DNA of 64,000 bases from positions 1,980,001 to 2,044,000 of the forward strand of contig NZ_CP050296.1 in NCBI RefSeq assembly GCF_014189455.1, in the 5' to 3' direction. This DNA is from Mesorhizobium huakuii (GTDB lineage Bacteria; Pseudomonadota; Alphaproteobacteria; Rhizobiales; Rhizobiaceae). Shown in pieces: positions 11,963 to 22,586 of this stretch. The notes below the pieces were generated by a model, which saw only the letters and a program-made list of their open reading frames with translations, made no database searches and was not told where the DNA came from. Position 1 is the stretch's first letter, and the number at the start of each line of letters is the position of its first letter. Made by a program: the position numbers and the translations under genes.

Positions 11963-14233
11963 CTACAACGGGATCGAGCGGTCGTCGGCGAAGGCCTGCA
12001 GCAGCGCCCGCATCGGCAGCCCTTGCGCCGGCGCCATCAGATTGTCGTCGAAGAACGCCGTCAGCTCGTCCAGCGGCAGTTCCGTCAGCATCGCCTTGAC
12101 CGGGCCGATCGAGGCCGGCGACATCGAGATCGAGCGGAAACCGAGACCGATCAGCGCCATCGCCGAGATCGGCTTGCCGGCGAGTTCACCGCACAGCGTC
12201 ACCGGCGTGTGGTTGCGGATGCCGGCATCGGCGATCTGCTTGAGCACACGCAGGAACGGCGCCGACAGCGTGTCGAAGCGATTGGCCAGTTGCGTGTTGC
12301 CGCGGTCGACCGCCATGACGAACTGGAACAGATCGTTCGACCCGACCGAGACGAAGTCGACCGCCTTCATCAATTCGTCGAGCTGGAACAGCAGCGACGG
12401 CACTTCAAGCATGGCGCCGAGTTTGAGGCTGGTCGGCAGATGATGGGCAAAGCGCGAGAGATGCCGTACCTCGCGGTCGATGATCTCGCGCGCCTGGGCG
12501 ATCTCGCCAAGCTCGGTCACCATCGGCAGCATCAGCTTGAGCTCGCGCCCGCCGCTGGCCTTCAGCAAGGCGCGGATCTGGGTGCGCAGCAACCCCGGCC
12601 GGTCAAGCGTCAGCCGGATCGCCCGCCAGCCAAGCGCCGGGTTCTCTTCCTGGATGGCGCCCTTGAAATAGGGCAGCACCTTGTCGCCACCGATGTCGAT
12701 GGTGCGGAATGTGACCGGCTTGCCGCGTGCCGCCTCGAGCACGTCGCGGTAGAGTTTCTCCTGCGCTTCGGCGCGCGGAAAGGTCGAGGCGACCATGAAC
12801 TGCAATTCGGTGCGGAACAGGCCGATGCCGGCCGCACCCGCCTCGGCCAGCTGCGGCAGGTCGACGGCAAGTCCCGCATTCATCAACAGGTCGACCTGGA
12901 CGCCGTCCCTGGTCGTCGACGGCTTCTTGCGCAGTTCGCGGTAGACCTCTTGCCGGCGCGCGCGGAACCGCACCTTTTCGGCATAGGCGGCTTCGAGATC
13001 GGACTGCGGCCGTAGATGGATTACGCCCTCTTCGCCGTCGACGATGATGGCATCGCCGTTTTCCGCCATGGAAACGGCGCCCTTCATCTGGCCGGCGACG
13101 GGAATGCCCATGGCGCGCGCGACGATGACGACGTGGCTGGTGGCCGCGCCGTCCTCGAGCACCAGCCCGCGCATCTTGTCGCGGGGATAGTCGAGCAGTT
13201 CGGCCGCGCCCATCGAGCGGGCGACGATGATGGCGTCCTTCGGCAGCGAGGCCGCGACATCCTCCGGCCCGCGTCCCATCAGCTGGCGCAAGAGCCGGTT
13301 GGCGAGGTCGTCGAAATCGCTCATCCGCTCGCGCAGATAGGGATCGGTCATGTGCAGCATGCGCGCGCGCATGTCGCTCTGCACCTTTTCCACCGCGGCT
13401 TCGGCCGTCAGGCCGTTGCGGATCGCCTCTTCCAGGCGGCGCACCCAGCCGCGGTCATTGGCGAACATGCGGTAGGCTTCCAGCACCTGGCGATGCTCGC
13501 CCTCGAAGGCGACGTCGCGACGTTCCAGCATGTCGTCGATGGAAAGCCTGAGCGAGCCGAGCGAGGTCTCGAGACGCCGGACTTCTTCCTCGCTGTCCTC
13601 GTTGAACAGGTTGGTGACGACGATGCGCGGCTCGTGCAGCACGACATGGCCAAGGCCGACGCCATCGTTGAACGACAGGCCGGTGAAGCTGACCGGCCGG
13701 CGCAAATCGAGTTCCAGCCCAGGCCGGGTCAGCCGTGCCAGATCGCCGGTGGCAATCATCTCGGCGATCACCATGGCGGTGGTTTCCAGCGCCTCGACCT
13801 CGTCGTCGCGATAATGGCGCATGGTCTTGTTCTGCACGACCAGCACGCCCAGCGTGCGCCCTGCCCTCAGCACCGGCACGCCAAGGAAGGAATTGTAGAT
13901 CTCTTCCCCGGTCTCCGGCAGATAGGCGAAAGCCGGGTGCTCCTGCGCGTTGGACAGGTTGAGCGGCCTCGCGCTGGCGGCAATCGTGCCGACCAGGCCT
14001 TGTCCGAGTCGCAGTTGCGCCAGGTGGACGGCGTTCGGGTTCAGACCCTCGGTGGCGTAGAGTTCGAGCACCGAATCGGCGCGCAGCACATAGAGCGAGC
14101 AGACTTCCGCAACCATGTTGGAGGCGATGTCGCGCACGATCCGGTCAAGCCGCTCCTGCGGCTCCAGCGGCTCTTGCATGAGCTCGCGGAGCCGTTTCAG
14201 CAAAACGCGCGGGCCGCTGGCCTGGTCACGCAT
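11963..14233 (-). CDS. ptsP: Phosphoenolpyruvate-protein phosphotransferase, nitrogen PTS (EI-Ntr)
   Basis: EI-Ntr takes phosphate from phosphoenolpyruvate and passes it to NPr and EIIA-Ntr in the regulatory nitrogen PTS. The 756-residue protein has an N-terminal GAF domain (about 20-165) that senses glutamine in known homologues, then the EI domains: the phosphohistidine region [19 protein letters not shown], the PEP-binding stretch [14 protein letters not shown] and the C-terminal active-site region [10 protein letters not shown]. The downstream prfA starts 12 bases after its stop. Gene order lysC-ptsP-prfA is common in the order, which supports the call. Confidence 0.96.
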   Translation of the reverse strand: MRDQASGPRVLLKRLRELMQEPLEPQERLDRIVRDIASNMVAEVCSLYVLRADSVLELYATEGLNPNAVHLAQLRLGQGLVGTIAASARPLNLSNAQEHPAFAYLPETGEEIYNSFLGVPVLRAGRTLGVLVVQNKTMRHYRDDEVEALETTAMVIAEMIATGDLARLTRPGLELDLRRPVSFTGLSFNDGVGLGHVVLHEPRIVVTNLFNEDSEEEVRRLETSLGSLRLSIDDMLERRDVAFEGEHRQVLEAYRMFANDRGWVRRLEEAIRNGLTAEAAVEKVQSDMRARMLHMTDPYLRERMSDFDDLANRLLRQLMGRGPEDVAASLPKDAIIVARSMGAAELLDYPRDKMRGLVLEDGAATSHVVIVARAMGIPVAGQMKGAVSMAENGDAIIVDGEEGVIHLRPQSDLEAAYAEKVRFRARRQEVYRELRKKPSTTRDGVQVDLLMNAGLAVDLPQLAEAGAAGIGLFRTELQFMVASTFPRAEAQEKLYRDVLEAARGKPVTFRTIDIGGDKVLPYFKGAIQEENPALGWRAIRLTLDRPGLLRTQIRALLKASGGRELKLMLPMVTELGEIAQAREIIDREVRHLSRFAHHLPTSLKLGAMLEVPSLLFQLDELMKAVDFVSVGSNDLFQFVMAVDRGNTQLANRFDTLSAPFLRVLKQIADAGIRNHTPVTLCGELAGKPISAMALIGLGFRSISMSPASIGPVKAMLTELPLDELTAFFDDNLMAPAQGLPMRALLQAFADDRSIPL

Positions 14234-14314
14234 CGCGGCTTCTTCTCCAATGAAACACTTGCCGGCGCAGTTTCCGCCGCTGCCGGCATGCGCGCAACAA
14301 CTGATTCAGTCTCG

Positions 14315-15568
14315 CTACTGCTTATCCAGACCGTAGACGGAATGCAAAGTGCGAACTGCCAGTTCGGTGTACGGACCGTCGATCAGTATCGAAATCTTGA
14401 TCTCGGAGGTGGTGATGGCGCGGATATTGATCGCCTTGTCGGCCAGCGCCTTGAAGGCGGTGGCGGCGACGCCGGCATGGCTCCGCATGCCGATACCGAT
14501 GACCGAGACCTTCGACATGCCGGCTTCCGACTGCACGACATCGTAGCCGACCTCGGCCTTCAGCCGGTCGAGCACGGCAAGCGCCTTGTCGACGTCTCCG
14601 GAAGGCACGGTGAAGGTCATGTCGGTGAACTTACCGTCCTCGGAGATGTTCTGGACGATCATGTCGACATTGATGTTGGCCTCAGCCAGCGGCCCGAAGA
14701 TGCCGGCGGCGACGCCAGGGCGGTCGCCGACGCGGCGCAGCGAAATCTGGGCCTCGTCCTTGGCGTAGGCAATTCCGGTGACGACCTGCTGTTCCACGAT
14801 CTCTTCCTCGTCGCAAATGAGCGTTCCCGGGGGATTGAGCAAATCCCCCATTCCGGGCGCATCGGGATCGTCGAAGGACGACCGCACGAAGGTACGCACC
14901 CTGTGCACCATGGCAAGCTCGACCGAACGCACCTGCAGAACCTTGGCGCCGAGCGAGGCCATTTCAAGCATTTCCTCGAACGAGATCTTGGCCAGCCGCC
15001 GCGCCTTCGGCTCGATGCGCGGATCGGTGGTGTAGACCCCGTCGACGTCGGTGTAGATGTCGCAACGGTCGGCCTTGACCGCCGCGGCAATGGCGACCGC
15101 GCTGGTGTCGGAACCGCCACGGCCAAGCGTGGCGATCCGATTGTCCGTCCCGATACCCTGGAAGCCGGCGATGACAGCCACCTGACCCTCGCCGAAACGC
15201 CTGATCAGGAAGGCGCCGTCAATGTCGAGGATACGCGCCGCGCCATGCGCGTTGTCGGTCTTGATCGGGATCTGCCAGCCCTGCCAGGAGCGGGCATGCA
15301 CGCCCATGTTCTGCAAGGTGATGGCGAGCAGGCCGGCCGTGACCTGTTCTCCGGAAGCGACGACCGCGTCATATTCGCGCGCGTCATGCATCGGTGAGGC
15401 CTCACGCGTCCAGGCGACCAGCTCGTTGGTCTTGCCGGCCATCGCCGAAACCACCACCGCCACCTCATGGCCGGCGTCGACCTCGCGTTTGACGTGACGC
15501 GCCACATTGCGGATGCGGGCGATGTCGGCGACGGAGGTTCCGCCGAATTTCATCACGATACGCGCCAT
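14315..15568 (-). CDS. lysC: Aspartate kinase
   Basis: Aspartokinase phosphorylates L-aspartate, the first step toward lysine, threonine and methionine. The 417 residues start with KFGGTSVADIARI, the kinase signature, and include GRGGSDTSAVAIA for ATP/aspartate binding. Two C-terminal ACT domains (about 265-410) are present, which in this family mediate feedback inhibition by lysine and threonine. The gene is complete and the ATG at 15568 gives the standard N terminus. Confidence 0.97.
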   Translation of the reverse strand: MARIVMKFGGTSVADIARIRNVARHVKREVDAGHEVAVVVSAMAGKTNELVAWTREASPMHDAREYDAVVASGEQVTAGLLAITLQNMGVHARSWQGWQIPIKTDNAHGAARILDIDGAFLIRRFGEGQVAVIAGFQGIGTDNRIATLGRGGSDTSAVAIAAAVKADRCDIYTDVDGVYTTDPRIEPKARRLAKISFEEMLEMASLGAKVLQVRSVELAMVHRVRTFVRSSFDDPDAPGMGDLLNPPGTLICDEEEIVEQQVVTGIAYAKDEAQISLRRVGDRPGVAAGIFGPLAEANINVDMIVQNISEDGKFTDMTFTVPSGDVDKALAVLDRLKAEVGYDVVQSEAGMSKVSVIGIGMRSHAGVAATAFKALADKAINIRAITTSEIKISILIDGPYTELAVRTLHSVYGLDKQ

Positions 15569-15790
15569 GGAAGCGAAATGCCTTTGACTGAAGCCGGCCC
15601 GGAGCCGAAAACGAAGGAAAGCGCCCGGCTGGCGCCGGCCGCTGAATGCGCGGCCTCCTTAGCCAAATGCTTTCGGTTTCGCAAGGCTGGCGGCGGATTG
15701 CCGGCTTCAAGAACACGGATATTGCCTTCCAGGCCGGCGCCGCTTACCAAATGCTGCCCGCGGGGAATTCCTTTTGGTCCGGCATAACAG

Positions 15791-17656
15791 ATGATTGCTC
15801 GTCTTCGGCGCGCCATGCGATTGCAATCGCTGCCGCTTGCCGCCGGCTTCGCCGTGCTGGCACTGATTGTCGGCACCCGCGCCTTGCTGGTCGAGGGCCA
15901 AAGGGCCAACCGTGCCGCCGCGCGCGAGACAATCGAATACCAGGAACAGCTTTCAGGGCTGCTATCATTGGCGCAGGATGCCGAGGCCGGCCAGCGCGGC
16001 TATCTGCTGACCGGCGAGAAATCCTACCTCGAACCGTACCAGAAGGCTGTCGATGCCATCCCGGGGCAACTTGCCCGCATCGACGCCATGACACCACCCA
16101 ACGACCAGCTCGCCCTGCAGATCAGCCACATCAAGGACGCGCTTTCACAAAAACAGGCTGAACTCGCCGTGACGATCGCGCTCTACGACAAGGGCGATGC
16201 CGCGAAGGCGCTGCAACTTGTCCGCAGTGGTCAGGGCAAGGCCGCGATGGACGAGATCCGCGCCAGCGTGGACACGATCCGGCGCATCGGCGCCGCCGAC
16301 ATCGCTGCGCGCGACGAGCACACCGACCAGGTCGAGGCCTGGCTGCGCATCGGTTCGCTGGCGGCCCTGATCGCGATCTTCCTGCTCGGCGCCTACACAA
16401 TCCGCCAATCCCGCCGCCGCTTTCGCGAGGTTGTCACCGCCCAGGAAGAACTGATGCGTAAGAACATCGAGCTCGGCAACGAGATCGACACGCGCGAGAA
16501 AGCCGAATCCCAGATCCGCCAGATGCAGAAGATGGAAGCCGTCGGGCAACTGACCGGCGGCATCGCCCATGATTTCAATAACATGCTGGCGGTAATCCTC
16601 AGCGCTATGAACCTTGCCCAGCGCAAGCTGAAACGCGGCGAGAATGATATCGAGAAATTCATCGAGGCGGCGACGGACGCGGCCAGCCGCGCCGCCAATT
16701 TGACCTCCCGGCTGCTTGCCTTCTCCCGTCTGCAGCCGCTGGCGCCGCAGGTGGTCGACACCAACCGGCTGGTGACCGGCATGTCCGACCTTCTGCACCG
16801 TGCGCTCGGCGAAGGCATCCGCATCGAAACGGTGCTGGCGGGCGGCCTGTGGAAAACCCACGCCGACCCCAGCCAGATCGAGAACGCCATCCTCAACCTT
16901 GCCGTCAATGCCCGCGACGCCATGGACAATGACGGCAAGTTGACCATCGAGACCGCCAACAGCCACCTCGACGACTCTTACGCCGCGACGCATGCCGAAG
17001 TCACGCCAGGCCAATATGTGATGATCGCGGTAACCGACACCGGCACCGGCATGTCGCCCGAGGTCATCGCCAAGGCCTTCGAACCTTTCTTCACGACCAA
17101 GCCGGTCGACAAAGGCACGGGACTTGGGCTGAGCCAGGTGTTCGGCTTCGTCAAGCAGTCGGGCGGCCACGTCAAGATCTACTCCGAACCGGGCGAAGGC
17201 ACGACGATCAGGATCTATCTGCCCCGGTTTTTCGGGCCGGAGGAGCCGGCAGCACTTGCCGGGCGCGGCAAGAGCACCGCCAAGGTCACCGAAACGATCC
17301 TCGTCGTCGAGGACGACGCCCGCGTGCGGGCCTCAACGACGGACGCCATGCGCGAACTCGGCTACACCGTCATCCACGTCGGCAGCGGCCAGGAGGCGCT
17401 TCAGAAACTGGCGGTGACACCGGGCATCGCCCTGCTTTTCACGGACATCGTCATGCCGGTGATGAACGGCCGCAAGCTCGCCGAGGAAGCGGTCGCGCGC
17501 CAACCCGGCCTGAAAGTCGTCTTCACCACCGGTTTCACCAGGAATGCCGTCGTCCACAACGGCGTGCTCGACCATGACGTGCACTTCCTGGCCAAGCCGT
17601 TCACCATCGAGCAACTCGAGGCTAAGCTACGCGAAGTGCTGGACGCGAAACGATAG
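15791..17656 (+). CDS. CHASE3 hybrid sensor histidine kinase with receiver domain
   Basis: This 621-residue membrane kinase probably senses an extracytoplasmic signal and relays phosphate internally. In order: a first transmembrane segment (about 10-30), a CHASE3 periplasmic domain (35-175, with AGQRGYLLTGE), a second membrane segment (about 195-213), a short coiled coil, the phosphohistidine box GGIAHDFNNMLAV, the ATPase domain (NAILNLAVNARDAM; TDTGTGMS; GTGLGLSQVFGF), and a C-terminal receiver with phospho-acceptor Asp in LLFTDIVMPVMNG. No separate response regulator is adjacent; a diguanylate cyclase gene lies next to it in convergent orientation. The signal is unknown. Confidence 0.93.
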   Translation: MIARLRRAMRLQSLPLAAGFAVLALIVGTRALLVEGQRANRAAARETIEYQEQLSGLLSLAQDAEAGQRGYLLTGEKSYLEPYQKAVDAIPGQLARIDAMTPPNDQLALQISHIKDALSQKQAELAVTIALYDKGDAAKALQLVRSGQGKAAMDEIRASVDTIRRIGAADIAARDEHTDQVEAWLRIGSLAALIAIFLLGAYTIRQSRRRFREVVTAQEELMRKNIELGNEIDTREKAESQIRQMQKMEAVGQLTGGIAHDFNNMLAVILSAMNLAQRKLKRGENDIEKFIEAATDAASRAANLTSRLLAFSRLQPLAPQVVDTNRLVTGMSDLLHRALGEGIRIETVLAGGLWKTHADPSQIENAILNLAVNARDAMDNDGKLTIETANSHLDDSYAATHAEVTPGQYVMIAVTDTGTGMSPEVIAKAFEPFFTTKPVDKGTGLGLSQVFGFVKQSGGHVKIYSEPGEGTTIRIYLPRFFGPEEPAALAGRGKSTAKVTETILVVEDDARVRASTTDAMRELGYTVIHVGSGQEALQKLAVTPGIALLFTDIVMPVMNGRKLAEEAVARQPGLKVVFTTGFTRNAVVHNGVLDHDVHFLAKPFTIEQLEAKLREVLDAKR

Positions 17657-17714
17657 CTGGCGCCTTCAGGCGACTGTTCCGGTCCAGGCGACATGCCGAG
17701 CTCGTTCTGTCGCG

Positions 17715-18129
17715 TTAACCCACGCTTTGGCTGGCGGTGGGAAGGTCCCAGTTGGGATCGGCCCTGCCCAATCCGGCAACGACGCGGTCGCGGCCGTCCG
17801 CTTTTGCCTGATAGAGCGAACGATCCGCGGCGTTGACGATTTCGACCCATGATGCGCCGAGTTCCGGGAAGGCGGATACGCCGAACGAGGCCGTTATGGT
17901 TCCGAGCGTGCGGCCGCGATGCGCCAGATGCAGCTGCTTGATCGCCTTGCGCAGCGCCTCGGCGCGCTCGGCGGCATCGGCGAGCGACGTTCCCGGCAGC
18001 ATCAGCGCGAATTCCTCACCGCCATAGCGCGACACCACATCGCTGTCCCTCGCGTGGTCGAGCAGCGTGGCGGCGACCTGCTTGAGCACCAGATCGCCCG
18101 CTTCATGGCCAAACGTGTCGTTGAATTGC
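17715..18129 (-). pseudogene. GGDEF diguanylate cyclase, 3' fragment cut off by an IS
   Basis: This is the downstream piece of a diguanylate cyclase. It begins right after the FKQF of the other fragment with NDTFGHEAGDLVLKQVA and contains the catalytic RYGGEEFALMLPG and the closing ADRSLYQAKADGRD block. An insertion sequence separates it from the 5' part at 19812-21635. Joining the two and counting the 7-bp duplication once gives an exact 745-codon frame (with the TTG one codon further upstream as first codon), so the interruption is recent and clean. The fragment alone lacks its substrate-binding N-terminal strand and has no start of its own. Confidence 0.93.
18123..18129. repeat. Target-site duplication, left copy
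   Basis: GAATTGC directly precedes the left IS end. The same 7 bases follow the right IS end at 19812-19818, and the uninterrupted reading frame contains the sequence once. Confidence 0.85.
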
Positions 18130-19811
18130 GCATTGCATCGCCTGAACTGCTCCCGGATGTTGGGTCGTTGCCTCATCTGATTTGCTCCCCGCAGTTTTGG
18201 GGCGGGAGCAAATCATATGAGGCGGATAAGCATGGCGACGCGGGATGAGCTGGTGAAGGTGGTAGCGGAGCGCTACGCCCGAGGCGATCGGGCAGAGAAG
18301 ACGCGCATTCTCGATGAATTCGCGGCGGTGAGCGGCGTTCACCGCAAGCATGCCATGCGGTTGCTGCGGAATGGACCACAGGCGCAGCGTTCGGACCCGC
18401 GACCGGAGCGCCGGCTTTATGACGACGCGGTGCGCGAAGCGCTGATCGTGCTCTGGGAAGCTTCGGATCGCATCTGTGGCAAGCGTCTGAAGATGCTGAT
18501 TCCGATTCTGGTGGAGGCGATGGAGCGTCACGGGCATCTGCACCTAACCGCCGAGATCCGCACACGGCTATTGGCGATGAGCGCGGCCACGATCGACCGC
18601 GCCCTTCGCGAGGTTCGAGACATCGCTGGTGGGCCGAGACGCCGTCGCAGTACAGCGTCCACCGCGCTGCGGCGCAGCATTCCGATCCGGACCTTCTCCG
18701 ATTGGCAGGATCCTCCGCCTGGATTCGTCGAGGCCGACCTGGTAGCGCACAGTGGACCGACGACGCGGGGAAGCTTCATACAAACGCTTTGTCTTACCGA
18801 CATCGCGAGCGGGTGGACGGAATGCGCGCCCTTGCTGGTGCGTGAACAGAAGCTGTTGAGCGAGGTGCTGACGGTATTGCGGCAGCTCCTGCCATTTCAG
18901 CTTCTCGGATTCGACACGGACAATGACAGCGTGTTCCTGAACGAGACGATACGCGACTACTGTCTGGATGCCGGCATCGAGTTCACCCGCTGCCGTCCTT
19001 ACCGCAAAAATGACCAGGCCTTTGTCGAACAGAAGAACGGCGCCGTGGTGCGACGCATTGTCGGGTATCGTCGGCTGGAGGGGCTTGAAGCCGCTGCTGC
19101 TCTTGCACAGCTCTATTCGACGGTTCGGCTGTTCGTGAACTTCTTCCAACCCTCCTTCAAGCTGGCCGGAAAGGAACGGGACGGCGCCCGCGTGCGCAAG
19201 CGCTATCACCCTGCGGCAACACCGTGCCAGCGACTGCTGGCAGATCCACGCACGCCTGAAGCGGTTCGTGCCAGGCTTGCGCAAACACAGGCGAGGCTGG
19301 ACCCGGTAAAGCTGCTGCAGGAGATGCGATCGGCGCAGCAGCGCCTCGTCGACATTGCCGATGAATCCTGCACGCCGGCGCTGGTGGTGAGCGATCCGGC
19401 GCTGGACCAGTTCCTGTCGGGTTTGCGGACGGCCTGGAAGGAGGGGGAAGTCCGCCCAACCGCAAGAGCCAGGCCGAGGCAAAAGCGAGGACGTCGCCGA
19501 CCGGATCCGCTCGTGAAGGTCACAGGCCAGTTGCGCGCGTGGTTCGACGAAGAGCCCTGGCGGACGAGCCGCGAATTACTGGTGCGTCTGCAGGCGGAGC
19601 AGCCGGGGCAATATCCTGATCCACTTCTGCGCACGCTGCAGCGCCGCTTGAAGATCTGGCGGAAGGAAAAGGCACACGCGATGGTGTTCGGCCCAATGCA
19701 CGTGGAGCCGGCAATCGAGCCGATCGCGCATTGATCGAATCCTAGCCCAGGGGAACATTATGGTGAGGCAACGGAAAGATCGTTCGGGAGCATTCCAGGG
19801 TGAGGCAATAC
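18130..19811 (+). mobile_element. Insertion sequence, ISNCY/IS1202-like, 1,682 bp
   Basis: The element sits between two GAATTGC copies inside a diguanylate cyclase gene. Its ends are imperfect inverted repeats: the left reads GCATTGCATCGCC then TGCTCCCGGA, the right end on the other strand GTATTGCCTCACC then TGCTCCCGAA. Both ends carry a second, subterminal TTGCCTCA block followed by a ...CCCC stretch, which may be further transposase binding sites. A single long transposase gene fills the interior. The group is inferred from size, single frame and transposase layout; a search of an IS database would settle it. Confidence 0.85.
18217..19734 (+). CDS. DDE-type transposase (rve/ISNCY-like)
   Basis: The 505-residue transposase catalyses cut-and-paste or copy movement of the element. 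The N terminus has a helix-turn-helix region (residues about 10-60) for end recognition. The retroviral-integrase-type core shows the candidate acidic triad: Asp in GFVEADLVAHSG, Asp in LLGFDTDNDSVF, and Glu in DQAFVEQKNG. The C terminus is basic. The ATG at 18217 or the one at 18232 could be used; both lie within about 100 bases of the left end. The frame is intact, so the element may still be active. Confidence 0.88.
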   Translation: MRRISMATRDELVKVVAERYARGDRAEKTRILDEFAAVSGVHRKHAMRLLRNGPQAQRSDPRPERRLYDDAVREALIVLWEASDRICGKRLKMLIPILVEAMERHGHLHLTAEIRTRLLAMSAATIDRALREVRDIAGGPRRRRSTASTALRRSIPIRTFSDWQDPPPGFVEADLVAHSGPTTRGSFIQTLCLTDIASGWTECAPLLVREQKLLSEVLTVLRQLLPFQLLGFDTDNDSVFLNETIRDYCLDAGIEFTRCRPYRKNDQAFVEQKNGAVVRRIVGYRRLEGLEAAAALAQLYSTVRLFVNFFQPSFKLAGKERDGARVRKRYHPAATPCQRLLADPRTPEAVRARLAQTQARLDPVKLLQEMRSAQQRLVDIADESCTPALVVSDPALDQFLSGLRTAWKEGEVRPTARARPRQKRGRRRPDPLVKVTGQLRAWFDEEPWRTSRELLVRLQAEQPGQYPDPLLRTLQRRLKIWRKEKAHAMVFGPMHVEPAIEPIAH

Positions 19812-19818
19812 GAATTGC
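19812..19818. repeat. Target-site duplication, right copy
   Basis: GAATTGC at the right boundary of the insertion sequence, identical to 18123-18129. Confidence 0.85.
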
Positions 19819-21635
19819 TTGAAATGATCGACGTCGAGCATGATTACCGCCATCGGCTGCCCAGAACGCTCCAGGCGCCTCAACTCGCGGCTGCTTGTCT
19901 CCTCGAGATAGCGGCGGTTGTAGAGCCCGGTATTGGGGTCGCGGATCGATTGCTGGCGTAACGTTTCGCGCAGACGCAGATTGGCCAATGCCAGCGCCAG
20001 CGTGTCGACGACGCCGCGCAGAACCTGTTGCCGTTCGGCCAGCCAGCCCGGCCTGCCGGCGGCGTCTGGTTCGCACAGATGCACGATGCCAAGCGTCTCC
20101 CCCTGAGCCGCCAGGGGCATGCAGACATAGCCACGGCCACCATTCTCGGTGATGTGGTTGCAGCGCGGCGTCAGCATGCCGGGGCCGGCAACATGTTCCT
20201 GGCCGCGTCGCAGCGCCCAGCAATCTTCCGGCGCAAACTGGCCAACGCTCGAACGCACAGTGCCCCAATGCGCCATTTCCTCGACCAGGTTGCGCGAGGC
20301 ACTGGTAAGATGCACGGTGCCGCTCAATCCGCCGAAGAAATCGGGCATGGCCGAGCCGACGACGGAAAATGCCTCCTGGAAGGTGACGCATGCCTGAAGC
20401 AGTTCGCCGAGCTTGACCAGGCGGGTCGTTGCCTGGGACGTCTCTTTCAGTTCGCGGTTCAGCGTTACCAGTTCCTCGGCGCGATCGTTGACGGCCCGCT
20501 CGGCGCTGCGCAGTTCGCTGATGTCGTTCAAGGTCAGCACGATCCCGCCGTCGGAGCGATTGAGCGGATTGCAGCTCGCAATCACCGGCAGGTACGATCC
20601 GTCCGGCTTTGCCAGCCGAACCTCGGCCTGATGCCCGCGACTCGTGGTCAGCGCCAGCTCGATCGGCGATGTTGCCTGCGCCAGCCTGTCTCCCGACAGT
20701 CCCCTGATGTCGAGGACCGACGGCCAATCCTGGCCCTCGATCTTGTCGATGCGCCGCCCGATGATCTCGGCGGCCGCCGGATTGACCGAGACGATCTGGC
20801 CATTGCCGTCGATGACGACGATTCCTTCGGCGACAGTGCGGACAATATCCTCGATATAGGCCTTCTGCTCGACGAGCTGCCCGCGCGACGATTCGAGTTC
20901 GGATGCCATACCATCGAAGCCTCGCGCCAATTGGCCGAACTCGTCATTGGAGGTAAGGCCGATACGCGCCCCGGCGTCGCCGCGCGCCAGCGATTCGATG
21001 CCGCGGTTGAGGCCGGAAAGACCGGCGCCAAAGCCACGCAGTAACAGGAAAGCCGAGATCGCGGAGATCAGCACGGCGGTCGCGGTGCACAGACCGATGA
21101 GCCAGAGCATGTTGTTGGTGCGCTGTTGGGCGGCGTGCAGCAGCGGCGTATACTCGAACAGCACCGCGCCGACCGTCTTGCCGGGAGCATCCTTGATCGG
21201 CACGGCAACCAGGTTGATCGCTTCTGATAGGTCGGTGCTGCTTTCAACGAAGTTGCGCGGCGTGCCATCCTCGATCGTCCGGCCGACTTCATTGTCGGGA
21301 TCGTGGCGGTACGGAGTGCCGACATTTTTTTCTTCACCCGGGACATCGGCAAGGATGACCTTGTCGTGATTGACGACAACGAGGTCGCGTTTCGAGTCGC
21401 TGTGTTGCGCGGTCACGAATTCGCGCAGTGCGTCTGCCCTTTCAAACAAGGAATGCGGCGCATCGGAAGCCTTGAAGGCAATCGTTTCGGCCAATTGCCG
21501 CCCAACGCTCGTCGCTTCGGCGAGCGCGCCGGATGTGGTCAGCGATATCTGGGAGACGATCGCAATGCCGCCCACCAGGCCAATCAAGGCCGCGGCGCTG
21601 AATAAGGTGGCAACAATCTGGGTCTTGATCCGCAC
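19812..21635 (-). pseudogene. Membrane sensor diguanylate cyclase, 5' fragment cut by an IS
   Basis: This is the N-terminal part of a roughly 744-residue c-di-GMP synthase. A TTG/GTG pair at 21638/21635 marks the start. In order: a membrane segment (about 8-28), a periplasmic sensing region, a second membrane segment near residue 185, HAMP, a PAS domain, a GAF-like domain around 425-560, and the first strands of the GGDEF domain ending at MLDVDHFKQF. There the insertion sequence interrupts it and adds a short unrelated tail. The active-site half lies at 17715-18129. The protein made from this half could still sense signals but cannot make c-di-GMP. Confidence 0.92.
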
Positions 21636-21768
21636 CAACCCATCCCAATCGATGGGAGGGCAATGTACATGCCGAATCCCGCTCGTGCCTCAGGAAACCG
21701 CCAACCTCGTAAATTTGACGTTAAGGAAACCTGATCCGCCGCCCTTCCCGGCCCGGGCGATGCTTGGG

Positions 21769-22338
21769 TCAGTCTGGCTGTGCCGTGGCTTTCCACAGGC
21801 CAGGATAGTCGACGACGAAGCCTTGCGGCGAGACATCGAGAATCTCTTCATAGCCGAACATAGGCGCGCTGTACGCGTAGCGGATTGCGTCGAGACGCCG
21901 ATAGCTCTGCTCGAGAAGCACCATCTCCAGCGCGGGGAAGCTCAGATAGGCGGCTGGAGCGGGCGTCGCCTCCCCGATGCCGAGGTCGAACCGGCGGATG
22001 GCCAGCAGGTTCGATGCCGGCGTGAAGCCGAGGTCGACATCGACAAGGCCGGCAACGCCCCGCTGAGGCTCGCCGTCCAGCATCCACTCGCCGTCGGCAC
22101 GTCGTTCAATGGCGTAGTGCAGCTTGCGGGTGCCGAGAAAACCATGGACCCGCGCCGATCGCGTGCGCCAGCCGGCGTCGCAAATCACCGCATAGGCAAG
22201 GCAGCATGGCTTGCCGTTCTGGACGAAGATGGCCTGTCCCTCGAGGCTGTGCCCACCATCGGCTTGCGAAAGCAGGCAGGCGTCGTGACCCTCCACATCC
22301 AGCCGGCGCCAAAGGATCGAAGCCGTCGTGACCGTCAT
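21769..22338 (-). CDS. Putative glycolipid-binding family protein
   Basis: This 189-residue protein resembles the putative glycolipid-binding family (Pfam PF06475), small beta-rich soluble proteins of unknown physiological role. Visible features are the N-terminal ILWRRLDVEGHDACLL block, the CLAYAVICDAGWRTRSARVHG strand region and the DLGFTPASNLLAIRRFDL segment. There is no signal peptide. It stands alone between the interrupted cyclase and ubiG. Family assignment is likely; function is open. Confidence 0.7.
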   Translation of the reverse strand: MTVTTASILWRRLDVEGHDACLLSQADGGHSLEGQAIFVQNGKPCCLAYAVICDAGWRTRSARVHGFLGTRKLHYAIERRADGEWMLDGEPQRGVAGLVDVDLGFTPASNLLAIRRFDLGIGEATPAPAAYLSFPALEMVLLEQSYRRLDAIRYAYSAPMFGYEEILDVSPQGFVVDYPGLWKATAQPD

Positions 22339-22586
22339 CGCCTACTCCTCGAATGCAAAAACGATGCCTTTCATTCGCCCGCCAGGCCAATTGTGTTTCA
22401 CCGCCGCACACGGCAGCTGACATGCCCTGACAGGATGCATCGCCCTGTCGGCACAGGAAAATTGTTGCCTTGACTTTCCGGCTCCCACGCCCGACTTCCT
22501 AGCGCTCTGAAGCAATTCCAGGAAAAGTGTGAAACGGTTTTCCGTCCGGAATTGCGACAAATCAAAGAGCTCTAGGAGACCAACCC

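Noticed and set aside
13016..15397. Long open frame opposite ptsP and lysC (793 codons)
   Set aside because: Antisense to two well-conserved genes and crossing the gap between them; composition is that of a mirror frame.
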